A stretch of 64,000 nucleotides of DNA, taken from CALJFL01 sp039964455. GTDB lineage: Bacteria; Pseudomonadota; Gammaproteobacteria; Pseudomonadales; Halieaceae. The first letter of the stretch is position 1, and each line of letters starts with the position of its first letter. The stretch covers positions 248,001 through 312,000 of the forward strand of contig JBDVXK010000015.1 in NCBI GenBank assembly GCA_039964455.1. The letters are read 5' to 3'. The position numbers and the translations under genes were made by a program. Shown here in pieces: positions 25,935 to 35,418 of the stretch. The notes beneath the pieces are model-generated. The model was given only the letters and a program-made list of their open reading frames with translations, did no database searches and was not told where the DNA came from.

Positions 25935-26843
25935 TCAGCGCGCCTTCGCCAACATGCGCCGCTCCAGATCGCGGATCTGTTGTCGGCAGTGTTCCAGTGT
26001 TTGCTTGGTGACCACGCTGCGACTCTCATCCAGCACATCACCGCCAAGATTGCGGGCAACAGCCTGCGCTGTCTCAAGCATATAGTCAAAGGCTTTCATC
26101 ATATCTTCCGGACCGGGCAGGGTCAGGAAAAACACCAGGCCGGGTGTATTGAACTGGGCCATATTATCGATATCAAATACGCCAGGCTGCATCATATTGG
26201 CAACACTGAACTGGATTGCACCACGCCCGGCCTCAAACTCGTGCCGATGGAAAAAGTTCATATCGCCAAAGCGCAAGTCGCAGGCCAGTAGAATGTGCAA
26301 TATATCTTCGCCACTGAAACCCGTGGGGTCACGTGACACCACATTGAGCATAAATACTTCGGGGTCAATATCGCGAGGCAGTAGGCCGGCCTCTACCTCC
26401 GGTGCGGACTCGCGGGTACGATCTTGATCAGCGGGCATTTCATCCAGCCAATCGAGGTTTTCGGTTTCGTCGTCAGACGACATGCCGGTGACCAGTTCTA
26501 CATCATCGTCCTCTGGTGACGCGTCTTCGTCGAGATCAGCGGCAACAGGCTCATGCTCGGCATGCGACGCAGCTTCCGCCGCCTCTATAGCTTCATCACG
26601 GGATTTGGTGGCAGCAGCGATGAGATCGCCACGCTCAACGACCCGTGCACCACCGTTCGGTAATTCCTTTAGCCAGGCTAGCGAATCCTCCACGGGGTCG
26701 TCGGTATCTTGCGGCTTTTTGGAGAGGTCCATCTTAACCGGTGCGCGACGCTCGCTGCGTACTCTGCGCCACGCGTCTACCAGTACTGCGAATATCAGCA
26801 GTACCCCGACAATCACCATCCAATCGCGTATCGTCAAATCCAT
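25935..26843 (-). CDS. zipA: Cell division protein ZipA
   Basis: Inner-membrane protein that ties FtsZ to the membrane at the division site. The 302-residue protein has an N-terminal membrane helix (about 8-24) with the N-terminus outside, a basic patch, an acidic Ser/Asp/Glu-rich linker (about 40-150) and a C-terminal FtsZ-binding domain (about 165-300) with VVSRDPTGFSGEDILHILL-like strands. It lies between smc and ligA with short gaps on both sides. Confidence 0.94.
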   Translation of the reverse strand: MDLTIRDWMVIVGVLLIFAVLVDAWRRVRSERRAPVKMDLSKKPQDTDDPVEDSLAWLKELPNGGARVVERGDLIAAATKSRDEAIEAAEAASHAEHEPVAADLDEDASPEDDDVELVTGMSSDDETENLDWLDEMPADQDRTRESAPEVEAGLLPRDIDPEVFMLNVVSRDPTGFSGEDILHILLACDLRFGDMNFFHRHEFEAGRGAIQFSVANMMQPGVFDIDNMAQFNTPGLVFFLTLPGPEDMMKAFDYMLETAQAVARNLGGDVLDESRSVVTKQTLEHCRQQIRDLERRMLAKAR

Positions 26844-26872
26844 GGTTGTAACGCTGCCCCGCCCCTAGTCTC

Positions 26873-29800
26873 TTAACTGGCCGCCAGTTCCGCCGCCTCG
26901 TCTACATCGACCGAGACAAGCCTCGACACACCAGGTTCATGCATGGTGACACCCATCAATTGGTCCGCCATTTCCATGGTGATCTTGTTGTGGGTAATGA
27001 AGATGAACTGCACCTTGCTGGACATTTCTTTTACCATCCTGGCGTACCGACCCACGTTGGCATCGTCCAGCGGCGCGTCAACCTCATCCAGCATGCAGAA
27101 AGGTGCGGGGTTCAACTGGAATATTGCGAACACCAGTGCCAGCGCAGTCAACGCCTTCTCGCCGCCAGACAACAGGTGAATGGTGCTGTTTTTCTTACCC
27201 GGAGGCCGCGCCATGATAGTGATACCGGTATCCAGCAAATCATCGCCGGTCATTTCCAGATAGGCACTGCCGCCGCCAAACACTCGGGGGAACAACTCCT
27301 GTAGCCCGCTGTTCACCTGATCAAATGTTTCGCGGAAACGGTTACGTGTTTCTTTATCGATCTTTCGAATTGCCGCCTCGAGTGTTTGCAGGGCAGACTC
27401 GAGATCTTCATTCTGCGCGTCCAGATACTGCTTACGCTCAGATTGCAGGGTGTACTCGTCGATTGCAGCGAGGTTAATTGGGCCCAGGCGCGCAATTCGG
27501 TTCGCTACACGCTCAAGGTTACGCTGCCATTCAGGCTCGTTGGCATCCTCAGGCAGACGACTCAATACCTCTTCTACCACGTACTCGCCGTCGGTCAGCA
27601 GCTTTTGAACATTCTCTCGCTGCACCTGCAGCCCTTGATTCTTCAGCCTATGCTGCTCCAGCTCCGCACGAACTGTCGCCGAACGCTGCTCTATCACCGC
27701 ACGCTGCTGCTCGGCCTCTCGAAGAAGATGCTCAACTTCCGCCACCTGCTGTCGAGCTGCGGACAACTCAGATTCAGATGCCAGCCGCAGCGCCAACTGC
27801 TTCTCGAGATCTTCCTGCAAGCCGGCCAGAGGACTATCGTTATCCCCCAAACTACTTTCAAGACCCTCGCGACGCTCCACCAATTGCGCCACCTGACCCT
27901 CAATACGCGTAATGGTATCTCGCATGGCAGACGCCTGGGTCTGCAGCGACTGCTGCCGCATAGCAACCTGGTGCGCTGCGTCCTTGTCGTGCCTCGCCTG
28001 CTGCCTCACTCCATCAAGGGTGTTACGCGTTTCATCGCGGGTTGAAAGCAGTGATTCACGTTGCTGCGAGTCAGATTCCATGGTTTCAATCGCGGCAGAC
28101 AGCAACGTTCTGGCCTCGGCCATGGCTTCCTGCTCATTGCGAAACTGGCTACGGGCCTCGTTGATCTCGCGCTCTATTCGTTCGCGACGGGCAGTCAATT
28201 GTTCCAGCTTGGCCTCGTGAGCCGACAAGCGGGAACTCAATTCCGCGTGCTCTCGCGTCAACTGCTGTAACGCCCGCTGACTATCCTGCCGCTGAGTCTC
28301 CAGTACTTTCAGCTGTTCTTGGGCCTGCTCCAGAGTGCGCTCCAAACCAGCAACGCGATTCTGCTCAGTCTCTATGGTGGCCGCCAGATTATCCAGAGTC
28401 TGTTGCCGCTCGATAACACCGCCGTGCTGGTCACCCCGATTGGTAACACGGAGCCAGCTGGCGCCCAACCAAATGCCATCGCGTGTCACGATTGACTCAC
28501 CCGGACCTAAAGAGCCGCGCTGTGCCATAGCGGCGGCGAGGTCATTCACTGCGCGCACGCCCGCCAACAGAGCACTGGCACCTGCCGCATCTGAAACACG
28601 CGAGGCCAGGTACTCCGGACCCGCAACAGCAGCTGCACCTTGCTCTATAAGACTCAGGCCACCCTGCTCAAGGCCATCCAGCAAGCCGCCCAAAGTACCT
28701 ATGTCGTCGACACAAACGGCCTGTAGGTAATCACCCAATACCGTTTCGACCGCCAGCTGCCAGCCGTCCTGCACCTGCATTTTTTCGACCAGGCGGGGCT
28801 GCTGAGACAACTGCTGTGCCTCCAGCCAATCGCCAACAGCCTGGTCACTACTTTCCCTGGCTGCCTGCTGAAGCGCCTCCAAAGAGGCTTGCCTACCCTT
28901 CAACTGCTGCAATTCAGACCGAGCCTCGTTCAGCTCGCGACCGCATCGATCACTACCCTCGCGGGCTTCATTCAGGGAATTAACCAGTTGCTCGCCACGC
29001 GCCTCTTGCGAGGCCATACCTTCTTCCAGCTTGGAACGCTGACCGCCCAGCTCAGCCATTTCAGTATCGTCGGAGCCTGGCGCAAGGCCGCCCTGCTCTT
29101 CTTCAAGCTGCCCGATGCGGTTCTGCAAGCGCTGCATCGCCTGCTCAAGATGTTGCAGGCGCGACTGCTGAACTTCGGCCTGCTGTCGGGGCGCTGCAGC
29201 CCTGCTATTGAACTCGTCCCATTGCTGCTGCCAGCCGTGCATAGCTTCTTCGGCCTGCAGCAAAGCCTCAGACGATGTCTTTTCAGTGGCCTGCAAACTG
29301 ACGACCTCAGGTGACAGGCGCTCCAGCTCTTCATCCCAGCCTGTCAGCTTACTGCGATCATCCAACAGGTGCGTCTCGGACTCGGACAAGTTGTCACGGG
29401 TACGCTGCAGGTCTTCGCTAAGCTGGCGCCCGCGTTCCTGCTGGTGCTGAATAGTTTGTTCTATGCGCGCGACTTCGGCACCGAGTGAATAGTAATTCCC
29501 CTGCACCTCACTGAACACGTCGCTGCGCTCAGTGTGATCAACCCTATGCTGCTCAATCGCCGTATCAACCTGCTGATGCTCAGCCTGCACGGCCTCCAGC
29601 TTCACCTCCAGCTCGCCAATCGCCTGGGTACACTCTCGCACGCCATGGTCAAAATCACGCCACTGCAAGGTTTGCAATTGCGCCTTGAGTTCACGCTCTT
29701 CCTCTTTGAACTCGCCATACTTCTCTGCCGCCTGTGCCTGTCGTTGCAAGTGTTGCAACTGGCGCTCAAGCTCATCACGCAGGTCGGTGAGCCGTTCGAG

Positions 29801-30370
29801 GTTTTCCATCGTGCGGCGCATTCGGCTTTCTGTTTCCTTGCGACGCTCCTTGTACTTGGAAATACCGGCGGCTTCTTCGATAAAAATGCGCAGCTCTTCC
29901 GGCTTGGATTCGATCAGCCTGGAGATCATTCCCTGTTCAATGATTGCGTAACTACGGGGCCCGAGGCCGGTGCCCAGGAAAATATCGGTGATATCACGGC
30001 GCCGGCAGCGCGTGCCGTTCAGAAAGTATTCTGACTGCGCCTCACGAGTAACCAGCCGCCGTATTGAAATCTCGGCATAGCCAGCATACTCACCGCCAAT
30101 CGTCCCATCCTGGTTATCGAACACCAATTCGATGGAAGCCTGGCCTACAGGCTGTCGGTTGACCGAGCCATTGAAAATGACATCGGTCATCGACTCGCCA
30201 CGCAGGTTTTTGGCTGAGCTTTCGCCCATCACCCATCGCACGGCGTCGATTACATTGGATTTTCCGCAGCCATTTGGACCTACAACTGCGCACATATTGC
30301 TCGGGAAGCTGACGTTGGTTGGGTCCACGAAAGACTTAAACCCGGCCAGCTTGATAGACTTTAATCGCAT
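26873..30370 (-). CDS. smc: Chromosome partition protein Smc
   Basis: ATP-driven condensin subunit that compacts and segregates the chromosome. The 1165-residue protein has Walker A GPNGCGKSN (31-39), long coiled coils either side of a hinge (about 500-660), the ABC signature LLSGGEKALTALALVFAIF and Walker B FCMLDEVDAPLDD near the C-terminus. A gammaproteobacterium with Smc rather than MukB is consistent with the Cellvibrionales/Pseudomonadales side. It is first of the smc-zipA-ligA operon; scpA/scpB are not in this window. Confidence 0.98.
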   Translation of the reverse strand: MRLKSIKLAGFKSFVDPTNVSFPSNMCAVVGPNGCGKSNVIDAVRWVMGESSAKNLRGESMTDVIFNGSVNRQPVGQASIELVFDNQDGTIGGEYAGYAEISIRRLVTREAQSEYFLNGTRCRRRDITDIFLGTGLGPRSYAIIEQGMISRLIESKPEELRIFIEEAAGISKYKERRKETESRMRRTMENLERLTDLRDELERQLQHLQRQAQAAEKYGEFKEEERELKAQLQTLQWRDFDHGVRECTQAIGELEVKLEAVQAEHQQVDTAIEQHRVDHTERSDVFSEVQGNYYSLGAEVARIEQTIQHQQERGRQLSEDLQRTRDNLSESETHLLDDRSKLTGWDEELERLSPEVVSLQATEKTSSEALLQAEEAMHGWQQQWDEFNSRAAAPRQQAEVQQSRLQHLEQAMQRLQNRIGQLEEEQGGLAPGSDDTEMAELGGQRSKLEEGMASQEARGEQLVNSLNEAREGSDRCGRELNEARSELQQLKGRQASLEALQQAARESSDQAVGDWLEAQQLSQQPRLVEKMQVQDGWQLAVETVLGDYLQAVCVDDIGTLGGLLDGLEQGGLSLIEQGAAAVAGPEYLASRVSDAAGASALLAGVRAVNDLAAAMAQRGSLGPGESIVTRDGIWLGASWLRVTNRGDQHGGVIERQQTLDNLAATIETEQNRVAGLERTLEQAQEQLKVLETQRQDSQRALQQLTREHAELSSRLSAHEAKLEQLTARRERIEREINEARSQFRNEQEAMAEARTLLSAAIETMESDSQQRESLLSTRDETRNTLDGVRQQARHDKDAAHQVAMRQQSLQTQASAMRDTITRIEGQVAQLVERREGLESSLGDNDSPLAGLQEDLEKQLALRLASESELSAARQQVAEVEHLLREAEQQRAVIEQRSATVRAELEQHRLKNQGLQVQRENVQKLLTDGEYVVEEVLSRLPEDANEPEWQRNLERVANRIARLGPINLAAIDEYTLQSERKQYLDAQNEDLESALQTLEAAIRKIDKETRNRFRETFDQVNSGLQELFPRVFGGGSAYLEMTGDDLLDTGITIMARPPGKKNSTIHLLSGGEKALTALALVFAIFQLNPAPFCMLDEVDAPLDDANVGRYARMVKEMSSKVQFIFITHNKITMEMADQLMGVTMHEPGVSRLVSVDVDEAAELAAS

Positions 30371-30416
30371 ATCACTTTATGTTTCGGCTGTAAGTGTTTG
30401 TTTTTAAAATAGTTTA

Positions 30417-30449
30417 TCCGGCTTTTTTGAAAAATCACCCACCGCCGGA
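30417..30449 (-). terminator. Possible terminator after ccmI
   Basis: Arms TCCGGC / GCCGGA (30417-30422 and 30444-30449) enclose a loop in which a T-run and an A-run can pair again. On the minus strand ATAAACTATTTT follows. It lies 65 bases past ccmI and before smc, where a transcript end is expected, but the loop makes the fold uncertain. Confidence 0.35.
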
Positions 30450-30514
30450 ACACAAGATATAGTGTATCGGCTTTAATCAGATAACACTATGCCTGAAACG
30501 AATAAACGCGAAAA

Positions 30515-31771
30515 TTAAATATTATGCGGGGCCAACACCACTGCGACAGGCTCTGTGGAGGCCGAGGGCGCGAGCGGACCTGCCTCGCCCAGAAACGTAG
30601 CGCCCGCCTCTCCCGGGGTCCCACCTGGGGAGACCTGCACCACCACCAGCACCGACTCTGTTTCGGACAACTTCTGTCCCGCCATAGAACTGGCGTCATC
30701 CAGACGAAGTGTCAGGGGTAACTGAGCAGCCTGCAGTCGCTGTACAGCGATAGGCATTCTGCTTTGCGATTCGGCATTACGCGCCAGCACAAACACAGTG
30801 TCACCAGGGCTGAACCGCGCGCCCTCAGGAAAGCTGACACTCACTGTTACGCCGCGCGTCGCTTCGCCGGGCGTCGCTTCGCCGGGCGTCGCCACGCCGC
30901 CCGATGCAGCCTCGGGCGCCATTGGCCCAGCCTGTGGGGCATCATCAGTGTTAGCTACGCCCTCGCCAAGTTTCTCATTGGCCATGGCGATCACGCTGCC
31001 AATCATCTGCGCACTTTCGGAGCCGGGGGTTTCCATTGCCAACAATCGCTGCCAGTACTCTATGGCCGCGCGGTACAAACCCTGCTCAAACGATGCCATG
31101 CCCAGCAGACCCAGCGCGGTGCGTTGATGCGGATCCACAGCCAGAGCTTGTTCGGCCTGCATGCGTGCCTCGTCGCTTAGTTTCCTTCCCGATGCGAGAA
31201 AATCCGCCTGGGCCGCATACGCCATTGCCTGCGCATCTTCCGGAGCCTCTATCGCCAGCTGCCGGTACACTTCGCGCGCGCGAATATAGTCCTCCTGGCC
31301 CATATAAAAGCGGCCAAGCAGGGCCACGTAGTGCAGGTTATCAGGGCGCTGCGCAGACCGTTTCTCTATTGCCTCAACAAGCGCTGACATGTCATCAGCA
31401 CTGCTCGCTTCAGAAATGCTCTGCAGTTGCTTACTAATCTCGACATCAGTAGCCGCACCCAGAAAGTAATAGAGTGCGCTGGCCATCACAGCAACCAGAG
31501 GCAGCAACAACCAAACAGGGAAACTACCAGCCCCCTGCTCTACTGCCTGTACAGGCGCAGACGCCTGGGAATCTTCCAGCAAACGCAGCTTTGCGTCCTG
31601 CTCCAACTCCTCATCGCCAAGCTCTGCCAACTCGCGCTGACGCAAGCGATACCACTCAAGGTTGGCCTGCTCGGGATCATCAATTACCGGCCCCTGCCAG
31701 CGCCTGGGCAAGGCATAGAACAGGGCACTAAAAACAAGAAGACCGGCACACGCCAATAAAAACAAGCTCAC
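30515..31771 (-). CDS. ccmI: Cytochrome c biogenesis protein CcmI
   Basis: Apocytochrome c chaperone that presents the CXXCH substrate to CcmFH. The 418-residue protein has two N-terminal membrane helices (about 1-20 and 93-112) with a basic loop between, a TPR region (about 130-285, EDYIRAREVYRQLAIEAPEDAQAMAY), and a C-terminal domain of beta type with VSVSFPEGARFSPGDTVFVLAR. The linker (about 290-310) has pentapeptide repeats. It is last in the ccm operon and overlaps ccmH by four bases. Confidence 0.93.
   Translation of the reverse strand: MSLFLLACAGLLVFSALFYALPRRWQGPVIDDPEQANLEWYRLRQRELAELGDEELEQDAKLRLLEDSQASAPVQAVEQGAGSFPVWLLLPLVAVMASALYYFLGAATDVEISKQLQSISEASSADDMSALVEAIEKRSAQRPDNLHYVALLGRFYMGQEDYIRAREVYRQLAIEAPEDAQAMAYAAQADFLASGRKLSDEARMQAEQALAVDPHQRTALGLLGMASFEQGLYRAAIEYWQRLLAMETPGSESAQMIGSVIAMANEKLGEGVANTDDAPQAGPMAPEAASGGVATPGEATPGEATRGVTVSVSFPEGARFSPGDTVFVLARNAESQSRMPIAVQRLQAAQLPLTLRLDDASSMAGQKLSETESVLVVVQVSPGGTPGEAGATFLGEAGPLAPSASTEPVAVVLAPHNI
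30856..30900 (-). repeat. 15-base in-frame repeat in the ccmI linker
   Basis: Two exact copies and one diverged copy of GCGTCGCTTCGCCGG (plus-strand reading) encode a Gly-Glu-Ala-Thr-Pro type pentapeptide between the TPR and C-terminal domains of CcmI. Being in frame, changes in copy number would alter linker length only. Confidence 0.9.
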
Positions 31772-32256
31772 CGATCCTGCTCCGACCGTGACAACATTTG
31801 CTGCAATTGCTGTTGCTCTTCGCCACTGAGCTCAACCTGCCCAGCCGAACCCGATTCTTTTCGCTGCCTGAGACTCAGGAACAACACAACGAGCGCGGCA
31901 ATGAACAACAGTACAGGAGCCAGCCACAATACCGCTGTACTGCTATCAAAAGCCGGGCGATAGCGCACAAACTCGCCATAACGAGACACCATGTAGTCCA
32001 GGATCTCGTCATTACTGGCACCCGCCTCAAGCTGCTCATACAGCAACTTGCGCAGATCCTGGGCGATAGGCGCATTGGAGTCAGCGATATTCTGGTTCTG
32101 GCATTTGGGGCAGCGCAGCTCTGCACTCAATAGTTGATAGCGCTGCTGCAACTCGGGGCTGCTGAACTCATATGTTTCGATGACAGCCGATGCGACTGCC
32201 GCCATGAGCAGACAGCCAACGAATAAGAGCGCCTGACTAAACCCGGCAATCTTCAC
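31768..32256 (-). CDS. ccmH: Cytochrome c biogenesis protein CcmH
   Basis: Membrane-anchored thiol protein that reduces apocytochrome c before heme attachment. I start at the GTG at 32256, preceded by an AGGAGG box seven bases upstream, giving a 162-residue protein; the longer frame would overlap ccmG deeply. A signal/anchor segment (about 8-24) precedes LRCPKCQNQNIADS with Cys49 and Cys52, and a C-terminal helix lies at about 107-127. The start overlaps the ccmG stop by four bases. Confidence 0.95.
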   Translation of the reverse strand: MKIAGFSQALLFVGCLLMAAVASAVIETYEFSSPELQQRYQLLSAELRCPKCQNQNIADSNAPIAQDLRKLLYEQLEAGASNDEILDYMVSRYGEFVRYRPAFDSSTAVLWLAPVLLFIAALVVLFLSLRQRKESGSAGQVELSGEEQQQLQQMLSRSEQDR

Positions 32257-32789
32257 TGCTGTGCCTCCTGTGTGAGTTCTCGATAAATCGGCTCCAGCCG
32301 CGATTGCCATACTCTCTCGTCAATCACCCCAACATGGCGATAACGTATTACGCCACTGGCATCAACAAAATAGGTCTCGGGCGCACCGTAGACGCCAAGA
32401 TCCAAACCAAGACTACCCTGCGCATCAACGATATTGGCCCTGTAAGGATCGCCAAGGTCCTGTAACCACTGGATAGCGGCCGCGTCGTCATCCTTGTAGT
32501 TCACGCCATAAATCGGCACGCCGTTTTCAGCGAGTTGCTGCAAATAGGGATGCTCCACACGGCAGGATACACACCAGGTAGCCCAGACATTAAACAGGGC
32601 GACCTCGCCCACTACATCTACGCGCGCTATACCGGAATCGCTACCCAGCCGGGGCAAGGAAAACTCTGGCAAGGGTTTGTCTATAAGCGCCGACGGCATC
32701 TCACGGGGATCAAGCTCCAAGCCACGGAACAACAGCAGGGCCAGGATTGCGAACAGCGCCAGCGGCAGAAATAATTTAAGCCGCTGCAC
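32253..32789 (-). CDS. ccmG: Thiol:disulfide interchange protein CcmG/DsbE
   Basis: Periplasmic membrane-anchored thioredoxin that passes reducing power to CcmH and apocytochrome c. The 178 residues have an anchor (about 6-22) and the active site WCVSC with Cys73 and Cys76, followed by the acidic-pocket strand GVNYKDD and cis-Pro GAPETYFVD, both typical of the DsbE group. It overlaps ccmF by 14 bases and ccmH by 4. Confidence 0.96.
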   Translation of the reverse strand: MQRLKLFLPLALFAILALLLFRGLELDPREMPSALIDKPLPEFSLPRLGSDSGIARVDVVGEVALFNVWATWCVSCRVEHPYLQQLAENGVPIYGVNYKDDDAAAIQWLQDLGDPYRANIVDAQGSLGLDLGVYGAPETYFVDASGVIRYRHVGVIDERVWQSRLEPIYRELTQEAQQ

Positions 32790-34758
32790 CGCTTACTCCT
32801 TCTTCGGCAGGTGTACGCACAGCTTTACGTTGTCGATAGCGCTTGTCGGCAACCGTAGCAAAGCCACCCAGCGCCATCATGATTGCGCCCAACCACATCC
32901 AGCGCACCATAGGCTTGTAATGAAGACGTATTGCCCAGGCGCCTTCATTGCCTATAGGTTCACCCATGGCAACAAACAGGTCACGCCACAAGCCGTCATC
33001 GATCGCTGCCTCGGTCATCACCTGACCCGACGCCAGGTAACGACGCTTCTGTGGCGCCAGACGCGTCAGTAATCGCCCGTTCTCGTAGACATCAAAGCGC
33101 GCCTCATCGGCAACGAAGTTAGGCCCGCGCACCTGCGCCACCTCGGTAAACGTAAAGCTGTAACCGGCGATGACTTCGGTATCGCCAGGCTGCATCTTCA
33201 AGTCGTGCTCTATGTTGTATTGCGAGGTTGCCACTACGCCAACAACAGCGGCCGCAAAACCCAGGTGAGCGATTACCATGCCGCAGTAGCTGGGTGTCAG
33301 TCGTCGCCAGCCGCGTGCGAGCGAACTCGCGCCGCGAATTCGGTACCACACATCGCGCGCCAGGCCGAATAGCAGCCAGGCAGCAAGAACTACTGCCAGA
33401 GCTACCCAAACGTTGTACTCGCCACCGTGCAGCAGCGGCACCGTCACACCACAAATTATCGCGGCTATCGCTGGCAACATTAGCTCAGCGCGCCAGCGTG
33501 CTGCCGAGTCACCTTTCCAGCGCGAAACCGGTCCTATTCCCATAAACGGAATCAGCACTGCCATCAACGGCACAAACACCGCATTAAAATACGGAGGGCC
33601 AACAGAATATTTGCCCTGCCCCAAAGCATCCATAATCAGCGGGAACAAGGTGCCAAACAAAACCGTGAGCGTGGATACCAGGAATACTACATTGTTGAAC
33701 AGCAGCAGTGATTCACGGGATAGCCAGGCAAAACTGACGCGACTGCTGACAGCCGGTGCACGCAACGCATAGAGCGTAAGCGATCCACCTACCACAAATG
33801 CGAGAAATACAAGAATAAACAAACCGCGTGCAGGGTCAGTTGCAAACGCATGTACCGAGGTAAGTACACCGGAGCGCACCAGGAACGTACCCAGCAGACT
33901 CAAGGAAAATGCGAAAATCGCCAACAGTACAGTCCAACTCTTGAACAGGCCGCGCTTCTCGGTGGCTGCTAAAGAGTGCACCAGCGCAGTGCCCGCCAAC
34001 CACGGCATAAACGAGGCATTCTCCACAGGATCCCAGAACCACCAGCCACCCCAACCCAACTCATAATAGGCCCACCAGCTACCCAGCATGATGCCCAGCG
34101 TAAGAAACGCCCACGCCACGTTCGTCCAAGGGCGAGACCAGCGCGCCCAGGAGGCATCGAGACGACCTCCCAGCAATGCCGCTATGGCAAAAGCAAAGGC
34201 CACGGAGAAACCGACATATCCCATGTAAAGCAGCGGTGGGTGAATTATCAGGCCTGGGTCCTGCAGTAGCGGATTGAGGTCCTGGCCATCTGCCGGTGTC
34301 CCCGGCAACAATCTGGCGAAGGGGTTGGAAGTGAACAGGGAAAAAGAAATAAACCCTACCGCCACCACGCCCATTACAGCCAACACCCGCGACAACATAA
34401 GCAGTGGCAGCTGTGAGCTAAATAGCGCGACCGCGGCCATCCAGACACATAAGATGAGAATCCACAGCAGCAGTGAACCTTCGTGGTTCCCCCAAACCGC
34501 AGAAAACTTGTATATAGAGGGCAACAGGCTGTTGCTGTTGGCGGCAACTACCGCAACCGAAAAATCATCCTGCAGAAAAACCGTCGCCAGACAGGCAAAG
34601 CTGATACCTGCAAAGACCAACAAACCAATCGCAAGGCTTGGGGCCAGGGACATTGCCACCACGTTACCGCGCCAGGCACCCCACAAGGGAACCACCGAAA
34701 GTAGCACAGACAGGCACAGAGTAATGATCAGTGCAAAATGACCGAATTCAGCTATCAC
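32776..34758 (-). CDS. ccmF: Heme lyase CcmF
   Basis: Multi-pass inner-membrane protein that attaches heme to apocytochrome c. The 660-residue protein has about 15 helices, the WWD heme-handling motif (WAYYELGWGGWWFWDPVENASFMPWL, about 229-254), and His residues in VWGNHEGS and HPPLLYMGY. It overlaps ccmE by four bases and ccmG by 14 bases. Confidence 0.98.
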   Translation of the reverse strand: MIAEFGHFALIITLCLSVLLSVVPLWGAWRGNVVAMSLAPSLAIGLLVFAGISFACLATVFLQDDFSVAVVAANSNSLLPSIYKFSAVWGNHEGSLLLWILILCVWMAAVALFSSQLPLLMLSRVLAVMGVVAVGFISFSLFTSNPFARLLPGTPADGQDLNPLLQDPGLIIHPPLLYMGYVGFSVAFAFAIAALLGGRLDASWARWSRPWTNVAWAFLTLGIMLGSWWAYYELGWGGWWFWDPVENASFMPWLAGTALVHSLAATEKRGLFKSWTVLLAIFAFSLSLLGTFLVRSGVLTSVHAFATDPARGLFILVFLAFVVGGSLTLYALRAPAVSSRVSFAWLSRESLLLFNNVVFLVSTLTVLFGTLFPLIMDALGQGKYSVGPPYFNAVFVPLMAVLIPFMGIGPVSRWKGDSAARWRAELMLPAIAAIICGVTVPLLHGGEYNVWVALAVVLAAWLLFGLARDVWYRIRGASSLARGWRRLTPSYCGMVIAHLGFAAAVVGVVATSQYNIEHDLKMQPGDTEVIAGYSFTFTEVAQVRGPNFVADEARFDVYENGRLLTRLAPQKRRYLASGQVMTEAAIDDGLWRDLFVAMGEPIGNEGAWAIRLHYKPMVRWMWLGAIMMALGGFATVADKRYRQRKAVRTPAEEGVSGAAA

Positions 34759-35207
34759 AGCTTCGCTCCTCCATCCGGTAAGCGGCCAGCGGCCTCCAGC
34801 GCATCCGCCACTTCCGGCGGCATATAGTTTTCATCGTGCTTGGCCAGCACTTCCGTCGCTTCCAGCACACCCGCCTCGTTCAAAACACCCGCTGCGACTG
34901 CCCCCTGCCCCTCGTCAAACAGGTCCGGCAATATACCTACATACACAATCGCCACTTTGGCCTGGTAATCAGTTACCTCGAAGCGCACCTCAAGACTGTC
35001 ATCGCTGCGTTCAATACTGCCATCCACAACCATGCCACCCACTCGAATGGGCTGACCCACAGGCGCCTTGCCCGCTGCCACCTCAGCCGGCGGATAGAAC
35101 AGGTTGATATTGCCACTCAATCCGTACACCACCAGGCCGATAGCAACGCTGGAAAATGCAATCACAAAAAGAACAAGGTAAAGCCGCTGCTTGCGAACCG
35201 GGTGCAT
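34755..35207 (-). CDS. ccmE: Heme chaperone CcmE
   Basis: Periplasmic carrier that binds heme covalently and hands it to CcmF. The start is placed at the ATG at 35207 (MHPVRKQRL), giving 150 residues; a longer frame would overlap ccmD. An N-terminal anchor helix (about 9-30) is followed by an OB fold, and the heme-binding His124 lies in LAKHDENYMPPEV with Tyr128, the H-x3-Y form. It is located 4 bases after ccmD. Confidence 0.96.
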   Translation of the reverse strand: MHPVRKQRLYLVLFVIAFSSVAIGLVVYGLSGNINLFYPPAEVAAGKAPVGQPIRVGGMVVDGSIERSDDSLEVRFEVTDYQAKVAIVYVGILPDLFDEGQGAVAAGVLNEAGVLEATEVLAKHDENYMPPEVADALEAAGRLPDGGAKL

Positions 35208-35211
35208 AAAG

Positions 35212-35418
35212 CTACTCAGGAATAACAGGTTTAAGGGTGTCGGACTGACCGGCAAGGCGTCGCTGCTGAGCCGCCAAATTTTTGATCAATTTTCGCTCCC
35301 TGACACGAGGCGCGGCCAACATAAAGGCCACAACCGACATTGAAATCAGGTAAGCACTCCAGACAAACACACCGTGACCGTCCATATGGAGTGCAGCCGA
35401 CAGACTATCGAAGTACAT
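35212..35418 (-). CDS. ccmD: Heme exporter protein CcmD
   Basis: Small 68-residue single-helix membrane protein needed to release holo-CcmE from CcmABC. One helix (about 17-36) is followed by a basic tail (RVRERKLIKNLAAQQRR), as usual for CcmD. It is recognised mainly by size, shape and position between ccmC and ccmE. It overlaps the ccmC stop by one base. Confidence 0.9.
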   Translation of the reverse strand: MYFDSLSAALHMDGHGVFVWSAYLISMSVVAFMLAAPRVRERKLIKNLAAQQRRLAGQSDTLKPVIPE

